64,000 bases of DNA from Alectoria sarmentosa. Lineage: Eukaryota > Ascomycota > Lecanoromycetes > Lecanorales > Parmeliaceae. The stretch spans positions 1 through 64,000 of the forward strand of contig WOGZ01000128.1 in the NCBI GenBank assembly GCA_009733775.1, written 5' to 3'. Numbering within the stretch: the first letter of the stretch is position 1; each line of letters begins with the position of its first letter. The translations under genes and the position numbers were made by a program. Of this stretch, positions 53,124 to 64,000 are shown piece by piece. Under the pieces are notes generated by a model. That model saw only the letters and a list, made by a program, of their open reading frames with translations, did not search any database and was not told the DNA's origin.

Positions 53124-55060
53124 TCAAGAAATATTCAATCTGAAAAGTGGACTGACGTTGGTTTTAGCAGAAACATCTGCAGTCAACTTAAGTGCTTTCG
53201 GCGCGTCTTCCTTGGGCATGTAAAGCTCCACGAACTGTCATTGTCAGCATTGATGTCCATCCCTAATTGGAACAGACTTACCTGTAAATATGGAGCGGAT
53301 GAGAAGTTTTCATCCTCGAAGAGATCCTCCGCCTCTTGCTTTGTTTTGACTTGATACGTCTTCGACTTCTTTGGGTCGGCTCCGAAGACACTGACGAGGT
53401 CCTTAAACTTCCATTGCTGGATATCATTATAGCTGGCGTCCATGCCATGGATATATCTCTCAATGGTATAGCCTTCATTGCAAATGACGAATCTGGATTT
53501 GTCAGTATCAACTCAACAATCTTTGGGGACTCGAGCGTACATGATTGGCTTCAGGTCATTCCTGATCATAGTGCTGAGCTCCTGGGCTGTCAGTTCAAAG
53601 GAGCCATCGCCAACGAACAGTATGGTTCGTCTGCTGCCCGTCTCTTTCGCAGCTAACGCAGCGCCTTGGCATGCTCCTACCGAATAACCTATTGAACCCC
53701 ACAGGACTTGAGAAATAGCCGTTACGCCTTCTGGGAATTTTGTCTCCCAGATTCCGAAGTTGGCAGTACCGGTCTCCGTGAGCACGATGTCGTTTGGCTT
53801 CATCCATTGACCAACTCTCGGCCATAACCAGTCATGCGTGATGACTTCTCCTTTCGACATCCCTCGATCTTTCTTTGCGATTTCGTTGTCTGGAGCAGGG
53901 CCAGCCTCAATGTTGAGCTTCCCCATCCGAGAAGTCACTTTTCTCAGGACTCCGTGCATATGTACTCCAGGATACTCCGAGTATCGAACACGCATGTATC
54001 CGCTGTGGAAGTCGATAGTCGATAGCTGGCTGACTCTGTAGGTGAAACCAGCTGTATTGAAATCTGACTTGATGGCGCCGATGCTCAGAACAAGGTCAGA
54101 CGACTCAACGCGCTCTGCAACTCCAGCATTACTTCCGTTTCCAGCATATACACCACCGTAATTGGGCAACGTTTCATTCACTGCGCCCTTGCCCATGGGC
54201 GCTACAAAGACAGGTAGTCCAGACTTCTCGATCAATTCGTGTACTTCTTCAAGCGCTCTATGTCTTATGGCACAAGCATCGACGAGAATGATAGGATTTT
54301 TTGCGGCATGAAGATATTTCAGGACGACGTCAACGACATAATCCTCCTTCTCCGTATCATTGGATGGAAAGCTAAGATCTATCGGTTTTTTCAACCGGTC
54401 ACCCTCTATCTTCTTCTGAACCATGTCTGTTGGTAGAGTGATATACACAGGCCTTGATTGAATCCAACACTCCCTTATTGCGTTGTCGATGAGCATAGCT
54501 GCTTCATGAGGATCGTTCAACTTGGCCTTAGCGCAGGATATGTTGTGGCTCATGTCCGCAAAGACCTCGAAGTTGCCATTGCCGAGGGTGTGGTGTAAGA
54601 GCAATCCATCGCGTTGTGACAGGGTGGACGGAGTGCCAACGATATGTACGATTGGCACGTACTCGGAGTAGGCGCCCGCAATGGCATTGAGAAGGCTTAG
54701 CTCGCCAACGCCAAAGGTCGTTACAACCGCCGATATGCCCTTCACTCTTGCGTATCCGTCTGCAGCATATCCTTCTGGGATATTAGTTGGGTTCTTAATA
54801 GTGGCTTCCCGCATTCATACCTGCGTTGAGCTCATTGCAATTCCCTACCCAATTGAGTCCAGCTTTAGGGATATAGTCGAGAGCTACCTATGAGACTTAG
54901 CTTCTGCTTAGCACGTTGTAGTCCATTTAGATCTCACTAGATTGAAATCGCCTGGAACCCCGTGTACACCACGAACACCAACTTCATGAAGCCTGCGAAA
55001 CAGATATTCTGCTACGTCGATGGGGTTCTTGAGCTCCGAGCTTCTGATGTCGGTTGCCAT
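53124..55060 (-). CDS. pyruvate decarboxylase (ThDP-dependent)
   Basis: It converts pyruvate to acetaldehyde and CO2 in the cytosol for fermentation or cytosolic acetyl-CoA supply. 580 aa in five exons (55060-54938, 54887-54821, 54771-53541, 53492-53282, 53234-53124). Seen are HGVPGDFN, VGNCNELNAGYAADGYARVK with the cofactor-activating Glu at residue 60, the HH pair in GLLLHHTLGN, TETGTANFG, WGSIGYSVGA, the ThDP/Mg motif GDGSFELTAQE (about 443), and ICNEGYTIE. Introns are 47-50 nt. Intron 2 uses a GAAG acceptor. The C-terminus, KTNVSPLFRLNIS, may instead be altered by a last intron. Indolepyruvate decarboxylases are close relatives, so substrate is probable, not certain. The promoter is shared with the divergent SRO7-like gene (280 bp). 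Confidence 0.9.
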
Positions 55061-55340
55061 GATGTAGATAGTTGACCGAGCGTGATCTGAAATACCAAAG
55101 GATTTCCTTTGAAAAAGAGGAGATCAATTCAACAAAATGTGAAGGTATTGGAGAATGTCTGAGCAGCAGCGGAACTCGGGCGGAATCGTTGACATGACGC
55201 AGTGAGGCAGTGAGGCATTGGCGGAAGATCAACAACGCTAAGATATGCCCCGCGATAAGGCTGATGTGGCTGTCCTCTCGAGGGAGCTTTACGGACAAAC
55301 GAACAAATATCTCCAATGTACTCGTAATGGGCAAGCAAAC

Positions 55341-58300
55341 ATGGCTTCCTTTCTTCGAGGTAAGCAAGCAGGTATCCAAAGAGACTTTTCAGCTGGGCTG
55401 GATCCTCAGCTCTTTGCCATTGACGAGGTAGGTTGCTGATTTTGCTCGAGAGCCCATCTGTTCGCAGCCTGATGACTTGCAATATAGGTAGCACGATACG
55501 GTATCAACTCCCAAGTCAGTGCATTAGCATACGACCCTGTCCAGTCCCTACTCGCTGTAGGCACTAAAGACACCAAGTTTGGAAGTGGAAGAATATACAT
55601 CTTTGGGCAAAAGCGTGTCTCTGTCAGCTTGAAGCTTCCAAGAAAGGCTTCCGTCAAGACATTGCAGTTTTGTGCAGACAAACTTGTCTGCATTGACACC
55701 AAAAATGATCTATCAGTCTTTGCCCTGGACACGACAAGAATACTAGCATCCTATGCCCCTCCCGGTCTTATCACAGCTCTAGCGACAGATTCGACTTTGG
55801 ACTATGCATTGATTGGGCTGCAGAATGGTGCGTCAAGCTCCTTAGCACGTACCAAGTACATCTAGAATGCTGAGGTTCGCTCAAGGGGAGATAATCGCCT
55901 ACGACCTTGACCGGTTGAACCTTGCACCGCTCAGAGTCCAAAATCTATGGAGGGACCGCAATCCACGGGCCCGCCTTTTGCCCGTCGAGACGCTGGCCTT
56001 TCATCCTCGGGACATCGGCAATCTGTTGGTCGGGTATTCTGAGGGCGCGGTCATATTCTCATTCAAGCATAACAAGCCTTTGAAGTTTTTCCATTATGAG
56101 CTGCCGTCGGGAGCCCCTGGAGGAGATCCTCAGGCAAATTCTGGTAGTCCTGCTCGATGCCCACGACTAACGCAGGCGATCTGGCATCCAACTGGTACTT
56201 TCATCCTCACCGGTTACGAGGATTCTAGCTTTGTGGTATGGGATCCAAAAGACGGTAGGAAAGTATTGGCCAGAACGATACAAGCCACCAATGTAGACGT
56301 GGCGGGAGCACTCCCACAAAGTGCCGGGTCCACGAGAGCTGCGCTTACACCAAAAGAGCCTTTGTTCCGTATATCATGGTGTTCGAAGGTAGACCCTGAC
56401 GACACTGGATTATTGATCGCTGGCGGATTATCAAAAACCGAGCCTGCCAAAGGCCTGACTTTTATCGACCTTGGACCAACACCGAACTATACCACCTCTT
56501 CATGGCAAATCCTCTCTCAACATTTCGAGCGACCAAAGGCACAGCATACTCTTCTTACGCCGCCGAACGCTGGAGTTATCGACTACTGCCTGATTCCTCG
56601 CAAATCACCTCACTTCGCTGGATCCAATGATCCCATAGCTGTTATCGCCCTCCTAGCATCAGGTGAGATGGTCACCTTAAGCTTTCCGTCTGGACATCCT
56701 ATAACGCCTACCAATCAGCTCCATGTGTCTCTGACGTATGTCCATCCATTCGTCAATCGCATTGACTTGGCTTTCATCGACCGTTCAAGGTGGCTTGGTA
56801 TGGTCGAACATCGCTCACGTGGTCCTCCAATATTGAAAGGAGGCGCTGAGCCCAAACGCTCCCTTATGAGGTTCGCCAATCGGAATGTTATACAGACCGC
56901 TCACGCTGATGGCACGATACGCGTTTGGGATGCTGGGCATGGTGATGAAATCGAGAATGAAGATGTCCTTCAAGTCGATGTTGCTCGAGCTCTAGGCCGA
57001 TACAGAGACATAGACATCATCACAATGTCAATGGCAGGTGCTACGGGAGAGCTTGCTGTGGGTTTGAGAACGGGCGAAGTGGCTATCTTTCGCTGGGGCA
57101 AAAACCGTGACTTTGGCAGAGACACACCACATAAGGAGACCAAAGGTTTTGGTCTAGAACCAATAGTAGACCGGGCCGAGCCCGGTATCAAGGAAGGCTT
57201 GCTTCCTTTGACGCTGCTCGACCCGCAAGAAGGTACTGTAACTGCATTGAAGATGAGTGATGTCGGCTTTGTCTGTGCCGGATTTGAAGGAGGTAGCATC
57301 ACAGTCATCGACCTCAGGGGTCCAGCTGTCATTTATGAGGCCAGCGTGAGTGACTTGGGTAGCTCAAGCGGCAAGCATGGGAGCTTCCGAAGAAACAGCA
57401 ACAGCCAAAGCCAAGCCAAGCCTGAGTGGCCTACGAGCATTGAATTTGGAGTCCTGATGCTCGATGGTGACGGTAAGTCCAGAGGATGATCACTAAATAT
57501 TAAAGTGTTGCTGACAAGCGAAGACTACTCAAGCATACTACTCTTTGTGGGAACCAATCTTGGGCGCCTGGTGACCTTTAAGTTATTACCAGAGGCGACC
57601 GGCGGCTACACAGTCAAGCTTGTTGGAACATATACGCTGGACGACAAGATCATTTCAATATCACCGATCAATACAGACTCTGGAGACCTGGCAGCAGCTA
57701 CCCAAGATGTTGTCGCTAGCCTTCGCAGTGGGGCCAGGATCAACGGAGTCATACTAGCTGTCACCCCAACGGGTGCGAGGATCTTCCAACCAGCAATGGC
57801 AAAAGGAGCTACTAAGTCTTGGGACCAATTCTTGTGCTATCAGGCGGCTGTCGTCAAATTTGAAGCTTACACGTACGCACTAGTTGGACTTTTTGGTGAC
57901 GGATGCGCCAAAGCCTTCTCAGTCCCAGGCTTGAAGGAGATTGCTTCGACGAATGTTGCCCACATCCTGGACATACGGCGATTCTCTGAAGCTATCATAA
58001 TGCCTACGGGCTTTGTATTTGGTTGGACTGGACCTTCCGAGATAGCAGTGCTTAATGTGTGGGGAACTGGACAGGATCTGACACGTTCCCTTGATAAGCT
58101 ATTCAATCCACAAGCTCTCATACCACCAAGACCGACAATCTCGAATCTTCAATGGATGTCAGGTACGCAGTACGTCACGCCTGCAGATATGGACATGTTC
58201 ATTGGCGGCCCTGACCGTCCTCCATCGAAGCGGATGGTTGAGCAACAGCGCGCCGATGAAGAAGCACGGCGTGTCGCGAGCCGCCAACCTGCCGGTAGCT

Positions 58301-58588
58301 CCTCTGGAGCTGGCGGACAACCTCCTGGGCGCCAAGAAGAAGGATACTGGGCTTACATGCAGCGTCAAGTACAGGAGCGGACAGAAAATCTAGGTCTCGC
58401 AGAAGACAACATGGAAAAGCTTGAGGATAATAGCGCAGGATGGGCTGATGATGTGAACAAGTATATTAGTTCGCAGAAGAAGAAAGCTGTTATGGGATGT
58501 AAGCGTCACTTTCATCAAATGGACTTCCAGGTGTTGCATAGGAGCAGGCTGATGAATAATAGTGATTTCCCATAAGCTTGGATTCTGA
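55341..58588 (+). CDS. Lgl/tomosyn-family exocytosis protein (Sro7 type)
   Basis: A WD40 beta-propeller protein that binds Sec9 and Sec4 and controls SNARE-dependent fusion of secretory vesicles at the growing tip. 1004 aa in five exons (55341-55427, 55488-55827, 55886-57472, 57524-58498, 58563-58588). N-terminal MASFLRGKQAGIQRDFSAGL leads into propeller repeats (ALAYDPVQSLLAVGT.., ETLAFHPRDIGNLLVGYSEG, AIWHPTGTFILTGYEDSSFV). The second propeller has VLILAVTPTGARIFQPAMAK-like sequence. A Gln/Glu-rich region and a short amphipathic end (KKKAVMGLISHKLGF) follow. Intron 3 is read as 51 nt to a GAAG acceptor, giving DGDDYSSILLFVGTNLG. The last exon codes only nine residues but supplies the family tail. 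Introns 60, 58, 51 and 64 nt. Confidence 0.9.
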
Positions 58589-59191
58589 GACAACATGACC
58601 AAGCCTGGAGACGCTCAAACCTGAGTTCCCAAAGTGGAAGCCTGTATTGAACATGCCAGTTACCAAATCTTCACTCGGGAGGTCCTATTGTTGTGACTAA
58701 TTCACCACACTCGTGGCGTGAAACACTCTCCTAATCGCAGCAATTGGGCAGATATCATGACCAAACACGGACATCAAGGACTCCGTCATTTACAAAGCAC
58801 CCTCTTTCACACTTCACGGCCACCAAATTGGCTGCCCTTTGTTTCAATAAAGCCTCCCGACTTCAAAACACAAGAGCCTTTCAACACAATTCCTTGGTAT
58901 TCCCTTGTCCAATACAAAGCATTTGCCCGTTTGTCCACCCAAGCCCCTGTTCTCTTCACTCTGATAATTGTAACACCTCCTCTCACCACGACACTTCATT
59001 CGCCACCATCATGCCTAAGTATATGTACCACTCCTACACTGCGTGTAATGACCCCTTCACTTCTCCTCCCACCCGTCATCAAAGAACATAACATACATTC
59101 ACTCGCAGATACTGGTCTCGAAAGCAAACAAGCAACACCAACAACGATAGTATCTCAAGAGCCGTTGACGACCTAAACCCCTACCACAAAA
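58589..59191. other. intergenic/leader region
   Basis: It precedes the small plus-strand gene. A 115-codon frame here (58744-59091) has no internal features. ATGCCTAAGTATATG at 59011 begins a 27-codon frame that could be an upstream ORF. Confidence 0.4.
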
Positions 59192-59551
59192 ATGCCAAAA
59201 ACAACCACCTTCTCCTGCTCCCACACCGCTGTCACATACTCCTCCAACCCATCCAACCCACACCTCCCAACTGGCACGACCTACCCTCCCCCTAAGTACT
59301 TCTCCTTTCGATGCCGCCCCTGCGCGCGCGAAAAAGCCCAGCTCGCCGAGAGCAACATCAAAGCGCAATACGACCCGCAGATCGAGGAATTGAGGAAGAT
59401 GATCGAGAAAGCGCTGTGGAGCCTGACGAGGGATAATCCGGATTTGAAGAAGGCGATTGAGAGGAAGCAGAAGGACGAGACGGCTTTGATGGTGGAGAAG
59501 GAGAGGGCGTTGATTAGATGTTGGAGGGAGTATAAAGAGACGTGGGAATGA
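59192..59551 (+). CDS. small hypothetical protein with Cys/His knuckle and coiled coil
   Basis: A single-exon 119-aa ORF with ATG after CACAAAA. The N-terminus holds FSCSHT and, about 40 residues later, FRCRPCAREKAQ, together a possible CxH..CxxC metal-binding knuckle. The rest is a charged helix (EELRKMIEKALW.., KKAIERKQKDETALMVEKER) likely to form a coiled coil, ending CWREYKETWE. Short proteins of this build occur in ascomycetes with unknown function. GC-rich coding sequence and codon use resemble neighbours. Confidence 0.6.
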   Translation: MPKTTTFSCSHTAVTYSSNPSNPHLPTGTTYPPPKYFSFRCRPCAREKAQLAESNIKAQYDPQIEELRKMIEKALWSLTRDNPDLKKAIERKQKDETALMVEKERALIRCWREYKETWE

Positions 59552-59880
59552 TTGGTTGGCATGCATCTATGCTCTCTTTCTTCCTTATTGAAATGGACAG
59601 CGGAAAGGGAGAAGGTGGATCGAATGGCTTGCTTGTTCTTTACTACAGTACAGGTGTCGGTGGTTGAGAGCATACCTGGGAGCAAATCATTGTGAACTAG
59701 CTTGTTCAATGAAGACCATCAATCCAGTTCTCTCCTTGCTATCTGTGCATAAATATGCAAATGCTGGATAAAGGGCACAAATTTGCTGTGCGCCATCCAA
59801 CCTGCTCCTCATGAGACCTGTCCGTGAACTCCGGGGATATCTACAATTTCGTAATCAATAAGACCAAACCATGAGCTTCT

Positions 59881-60909
59881 CTAATGCACCAGGACCGTAC
59901 CTGGCTGCTGGTGGAGAGCTTGCTGCTTCCCAGCGTTCGACCCCTCAGCATGCTCACCCTCACCCATCTCCATATCCTCATCCCCGTCGCCCTCTTCTTC
60001 CTCCTCCTCGGCATCTTCGTCTTCACTGCCACTGCTCTCGGCTTCGAGGTCCTCACTGCCAGCATCGGAATCATCGTCTTCCTTCTCCTTAGCGCCAGCA
60101 GTGTCATCTGCGCCGGCCATTTCCTCGTCTTCGCCCTTTTCTGCTTCCGCGGCTGCCAATTCAGCTTTCAGGCCTTCCTCGAGCTCGACTTCTTCGGCAC
60201 CATAATTAGCACTGTCATCTTCGACAATGTCAGCTTCGGGTTGTTCGGGTGGGAACTCCGCGGGGGCCGAGTCTTCGGTATCCCTAAGCGTATTGTTAGT
60301 GTGAATACACATGCGATACTTGTACTCGTAGAAATTCGTACCATTTGATAGCAAATCTAGTCACACGAGGCTTCTCTGCAAGGACGTTCCTCCTCACGCG
60401 GTCGACATCTGGCTTGGCGGGGGGCTCTGTATTGAGCTCTTCCGAGTCGTATTCGTTGTTGACGTAGTAGCCTACTCGGACGAACTCTCGGCCATCGTAG
60501 CTACATGTGAGGAGGATGACTGTGACACCGAGAATCTCGGATGTGGGGATGCGGCGGAGATTGGGCGGGTCGGCTTCGAATATGAACTTGTTCACGCCGA
60601 CGGGGATTGGCCCGACGAGGAGGGAATCGAGCTCTTGGTCATGTTCTGATCTATCCAATGTCAACTGCTGGCCAGATATTTGAGAAACAAGCGGAGAGCC
60701 TACGAGGTAGCAGATCCCACGTAGGTAAGCTTCCATTCGAGATCTGTGAAGTGGTCAGCGGTTCACTTCCTCTACTTTGTGAGGCGTCAAAGAATTTAAC
60801 CCTTCTGAAGCTGCTCTAAACACTCAAAGGTGATCTCGAAATGATACGAGTCACCGAATTTGGCAGGGTTGTTGAGGACTTTGACGCCCAAGAGAGACAC
60901 TACAGACAT
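59881..60909 (-). CDS. histone chaperone ASF1
   Basis: It binds the H3-H4 dimer and hands it to CAF-1 and HIR during nucleosome assembly in the nucleus. 286 aa in four exons (60909-60801, 60743-60704, 60650-60342, 60283-59881). The conserved core begins MSVVSLLGVKVLNNPAKF and continues with DSYHFEITFECLEQLQKDLE followed by WKLTYVGSA, HDQELDSLLVGPIPVGVNKF, ILGVTVILLTCSYDGREFVR followed by VGYYVNNEY, and RVTRFAIKW. It is followed by the usual long acidic tail (Glu/Asp runs from about residue 165). Intron 1 has a GTTAAA donor; exon 2 is only 40 nt. Divergent from RNA14, 489 bp between ATGs. Confidence 0.94.
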
Positions 60910-61398
60910 CTTGAGAGTGAGGATGTAGAGACGCAATCAATGAGATTGGGCTGACGGTATTTGATGCTCGAATGATCTGGAGTAGCGAAAATAGTTCTTG
61001 GGGCTCCAATGACGAGAAGTGGGAATGTCGTAAAAAGAAGATTGAATTGAGCAGGGAGTTGTTTGTGATGTGCTTGACTAGAGTCGCCGCGCTTTACTTT
61101 CGCGTAGACGTGTCTGATAAGGCTGAGCTAGAGTACTCTATAGTATTCTGCTACGATTCCGGAAAAGGATAAGGCTGAAAATCCTAAAGTCGTATCGTGC
61201 TTCAAACTCTCCTTCTTGGTTACACATCACATTTCGACACTTCCTCCCCCTGCCGACTGTCCTCACCATTCTTCTTTCCTTAGTTGGCAACTCACCATAG
61301 TGTTCTATCACAGACGCCCAACTCCTTTGAACGAGTCCCAGAAACATCAGCACGGTCGCAATTCAGTCAGCTGCTAGCTGAGCAGCGGAGGTGCAGTC

Positions 61399-64000
61399 AT
61401 GGCGGATGAAGAGGCCGCGTTCCTGAGCTCGATGTTGGCAGCAAACGACTCTGCAGGACTGTACCAGATGGGTGGCGATGCTAGTGGACAGCGAGCAGAG
61501 TCAATCTCTTCTGATGAATATGATCCATCGCAAACAGTTCAAACAGAGCCTCTTCCAGCTTCCACCGTCCAGTCCACTTCCAATAATCCCCCTTTGCATG
61601 AAAAACTGCCCACTGCATCCGATACCCCTTTGATTTCCACATCTACCTCTGCTGCTCCCGCTCTGAGGGAGGCATCTGCGTCTCTTTCTAGGTCGATGTC
61701 CCGAGCCTCCTCGGAAACCTCTGACAGTATCGCGATCACTACAAATCAGCATGAGCACACCCAGATCCCACCAAACAATTCATCGCAGCATGGAGAAGAA
61801 ACACTCTTAAGGAAAGACACTGCCATGGGTCAGGGGGGGTCTTCATCACTGCTACCAGTGTCTGATTCTAGTGTGAACATTTCTACGAATCATGTTTCTG
61901 CAGATAATGTACCAATACAAAATGGCGTTCATGAACAAAAACATTCAGAGAGTGTTCAGTATGGCGTTACTGATACCGTTCCAAACCTCGCTGCTGTTAT
62001 ACCTGACACAGGAGCTTCTTCCCACAGTGACTCCACGGCCAAGCCTTCAGAAACGTTGCCAGCCCCATCCATGGCAGATACTCGGCCGTCGACCAGAGAG
62101 GAAGCTGCCACTCCTATCATGGCTGCCCCTAAAGCCCGACTCCCTCACGACAAGATTGGCATCCTAGAAGATAGGATCAAAGAGGATCCTCGAGGTGACC
62201 TAGGCGCTTGGCAAAGCTTGATCAATGAGCACAGGAGGCGAGGCAAGCTAGAAGATGCCCGCAATGTCTACGAACGTTTCCTCACCATCTTCCCGTCTGC
62301 GGTACGTCGTGACCCTAACTGTCCCTTGTAAAATATGAATGTGCTGACCGTTTCCTCTAGGCCGAAGAATGGGTTGTCTATGCACAGATGGAGAATGAAG
62401 TGAACAACCGGACTGCGGTAGAAAAGATATTTAATCGAGCCCTCCGAGAGCTTCCCTACCTCGGACTATGGTCTATGTACCTCGATCATATCCGTCGCCA
62501 CAACAATATAGCCATGGACCCGTCGGGCCTAGCGCGTCAAATCATAAATTCAGCATATGATATTGCATTGCAGCATATTGGCCTTGACAAAGAATCAGGC
62601 AAGATCTGGCAGGACTATGTGCAGTTTCTCAAGTCTGGCCCTGGCATCGTTGGCGGCAGTACCTGGCAGGATCAGCAGAAAATGGACTCGCTTCGTAGTG
62701 TCTATCAACGCGCAATTTGCATACCAACGCAGTTCACTAACCTGCTATGGAAAGAATATGATGGATTTGAGATGAGCCTGAATAAGATTACAGTGAATTT
62801 GACTCCATCGGCCTGCTCCGGACCTTGCTAATCTGATTTACAGGGACGCAAATTTGTACAAGATCAATCGCCTGCCTACATGACTGCGAGAAGCTCGCAC
62901 ACGGAGCTTCAGAACATCACCCGAAACCTTCGTCGTACCACACTGCCAGTCTTACCTCCTGCGCTTGGCTTCGACGGCGACGTTGATTATTTGGAGCAAT
63001 TGGACATCTGGAAGCGATGGATCCAGTGGGAAAAGAACGATCCCCTTGTTCTAAAGGTGGAAGAGGTGGTTTCATACCGAGCTCGGATTGTTTTTGTCTA
63101 CAAGCAAGCATTGATGGCCATGAGGTTCTGGCCTGAATTGTGGGCCGAAGCTAGCGACTTCTGCTTTGCAAATGACCTTGAGTCCGAAGGGGATGCGTTT
63201 CTAGCGCAAGGCATTGCTGCAAACCCCGAGAGCTGCCTGCTTGCATTTAAGCGTGCCGATCGAACAGAGCTCAATAGCACCAAAGAAGAGGGTGACGATG
63301 CCGCCATACGTCGCGGTACAGCTGTGCGTGAACCCTACGATAAGGTGCTGGACGCGCTTTACGACCTTTTCTCAAAATCCAAAATACGGGAGGACCAGGA
63401 CGTGGCCCGCGTTGAAGCCAATTTTACTGGCAGTGACGATTTTCAAAAGAATGGTGTCAAAGCAGACGAAGAAAACGACGAAAACGAAGAAGAGGAGGGT
63501 GAAAGTAAAGAGAAGGAGAAGGCTGCGCAAATTGAGTCTGTCAAAAACATGCACGGCGTCCAGCAGAAGCTTTTGTCAAAAACCCTATCCCACGTTTGGA
63601 TTGCCTTGACTCGAGCAATGCGACGTATTCAAGGCAAAGGAAAAGTCAACCATGCCTTGGCTGGTTCGAGAGGGATTTTCGCTGACGCTCGCAAGCGAGG
63701 TCGGATAACGAGCGATGTCTATGTTGCCAGTGCTCTCATGGAGTTTCATTGCTATGAGGTTGAAACTGGAAAGAAGATCTTCGAGCGTGGATTGAGGCTG
63801 TTTTCAGAGGACGAGGAATTTGCATTACAGTACATCAAGCATCTCGTTGCCAACAACGATCATACTAGTAGGTCTACGCTTTCAGCTTCTCTTTGCCAAT
63901 GCTAATCCTGCTCTAGATGCCAGAGTCGTGTTCGAAACTGCGGTTACTAAGCTTGCGCTGAAACCTGAGACGGTCTCAAAAGCAAAGCCACTTTACGCTT
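61399..64000 (+). CDS. mRNA 3'-end processing protein RNA14 (CstF77), partial
   Basis: The HAT-repeat scaffold of cleavage factor IA, which with Rna15 directs cleavage and polyadenylation of pre-mRNA. Exons 61399-62301, 62361-62792, 62844-63868 and 63917 to beyond the window edge. The first ~250 residues are Ser/Thr/Pro-rich. HAT repeats follow: DLGAWQSLINEHRRRGKLED followed by ARNVYERFLTIFP, EWVVYAQMENEVNNRTAVEK, LGLWSMYLDHIRR, KIWQDYVQFLKSGP, SLRSVYQRAICIP, LWKEYDGFEMSLNK, and LWAEASDFC further on. An acidic Lys/Glu-rich insert (EENDENEEEEGE) lies within exon 3, and VWIALTRAMRRIQGKGK follows. Introns 59, 51 and 48 nt. The 3' end is cut by the window. Confidence 0.9.

Noticed and set aside
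57473..57505. 33-nt intron in the SRO7-type gene
   Set aside because: Shorter than any other intron here; a 51-nt reading to a GAAG acceptor gives better family sequence and a proper branch site.
59884..60348. 154-codon plus-strand hydrophobic ORF opposite ASF1
   Set aside because: It is the antisense of the Glu/Asp-rich ASF1 tail, which always yields Phe/Leu/Ser-rich shadow sequence.

Overview
This 64 kb window is nuclear DNA of a filamentous ascomycete (Pezizomycotina; I cannot fix the class). The evidence is dense 45-100 nt introns with GTRNGT donors and CTRAC/CTGAC branch sites, orthologues of fungal genes (FRQ, BCK1, MUP1, BSD2, alternative NADH dehydrogenase), and an AT-rich block at the left edge with the signature of repeat-induced point mutation (RIP). 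Gene models were made by reading both strands and joining exons by hand. Most were checked by total length divisible by three and by continuous family-like sequence across each junction.

Left part (1-13 kb), repeat-rich and eroded: a RIP-degraded block (about 60-2430); an LTR-like, non-RIPped segment with palindromes (from 2430); an intact ten-exon MUP1-type methionine permease (minus, 3330-5627); then the wreck of a TauD/TfdA-type dioxygenase (about 7610-8860) and of a fungal F-box family gene (8973-12727), both with in-frame stops and frameshifts.

Middle (13-40 kb): mitochondrial succinyl-CoA:3-ketoacid CoA transferase (+), a 70-aa stress-type small protein (-), the circadian clock protein FRQ (-) with about 3 kb of gene-free DNA upstream, a secreted double-psi beta-barrel protein (+), a divergent pair made of a Cbp6/UQCC2-like complex III assembly factor (-) and Bsd2/Ndfip (+), a type II NADH dehydrogenase (+), an F-box/LRR-like protein (-), several small hypotheticals, a secreted cysteine-rich protein (-) and a four-helix membrane protein (-).

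Right part (40-64 kb): a dead isopenicillin-N-synthase-like 2OG-Fe(II) oxygenase (+), the 1868-aa MAPKKK of the cell-wall-integrity pathway (BCK1 type, -), an APH-fold kinase-like protein lacking its catalytic HxD (-), tRNA acetyltransferase TAN1 (-), pyruvate decarboxylase (-) divergent from the Lgl/tomosyn exocytosis protein SRO7 (+), a small Cys-containing hypothetical (+), histone chaperone ASF1 (-) divergent from RNA14 (+), which runs off the right edge.

The genes are mostly unrelated housekeeping and signalling functions, not a cluster. Mitochondrial energy genes recur (SCOT, Cbp6-like, NDE). I see no convincing undescribed multi-gene system. The most useful leads are the FRQ features (a probable in-frame intron, an internal duplication, a long repeat-bearing upstream region), the sharp RIP/LTR border, the three decaying accessory genes, and two candidate secreted proteins.
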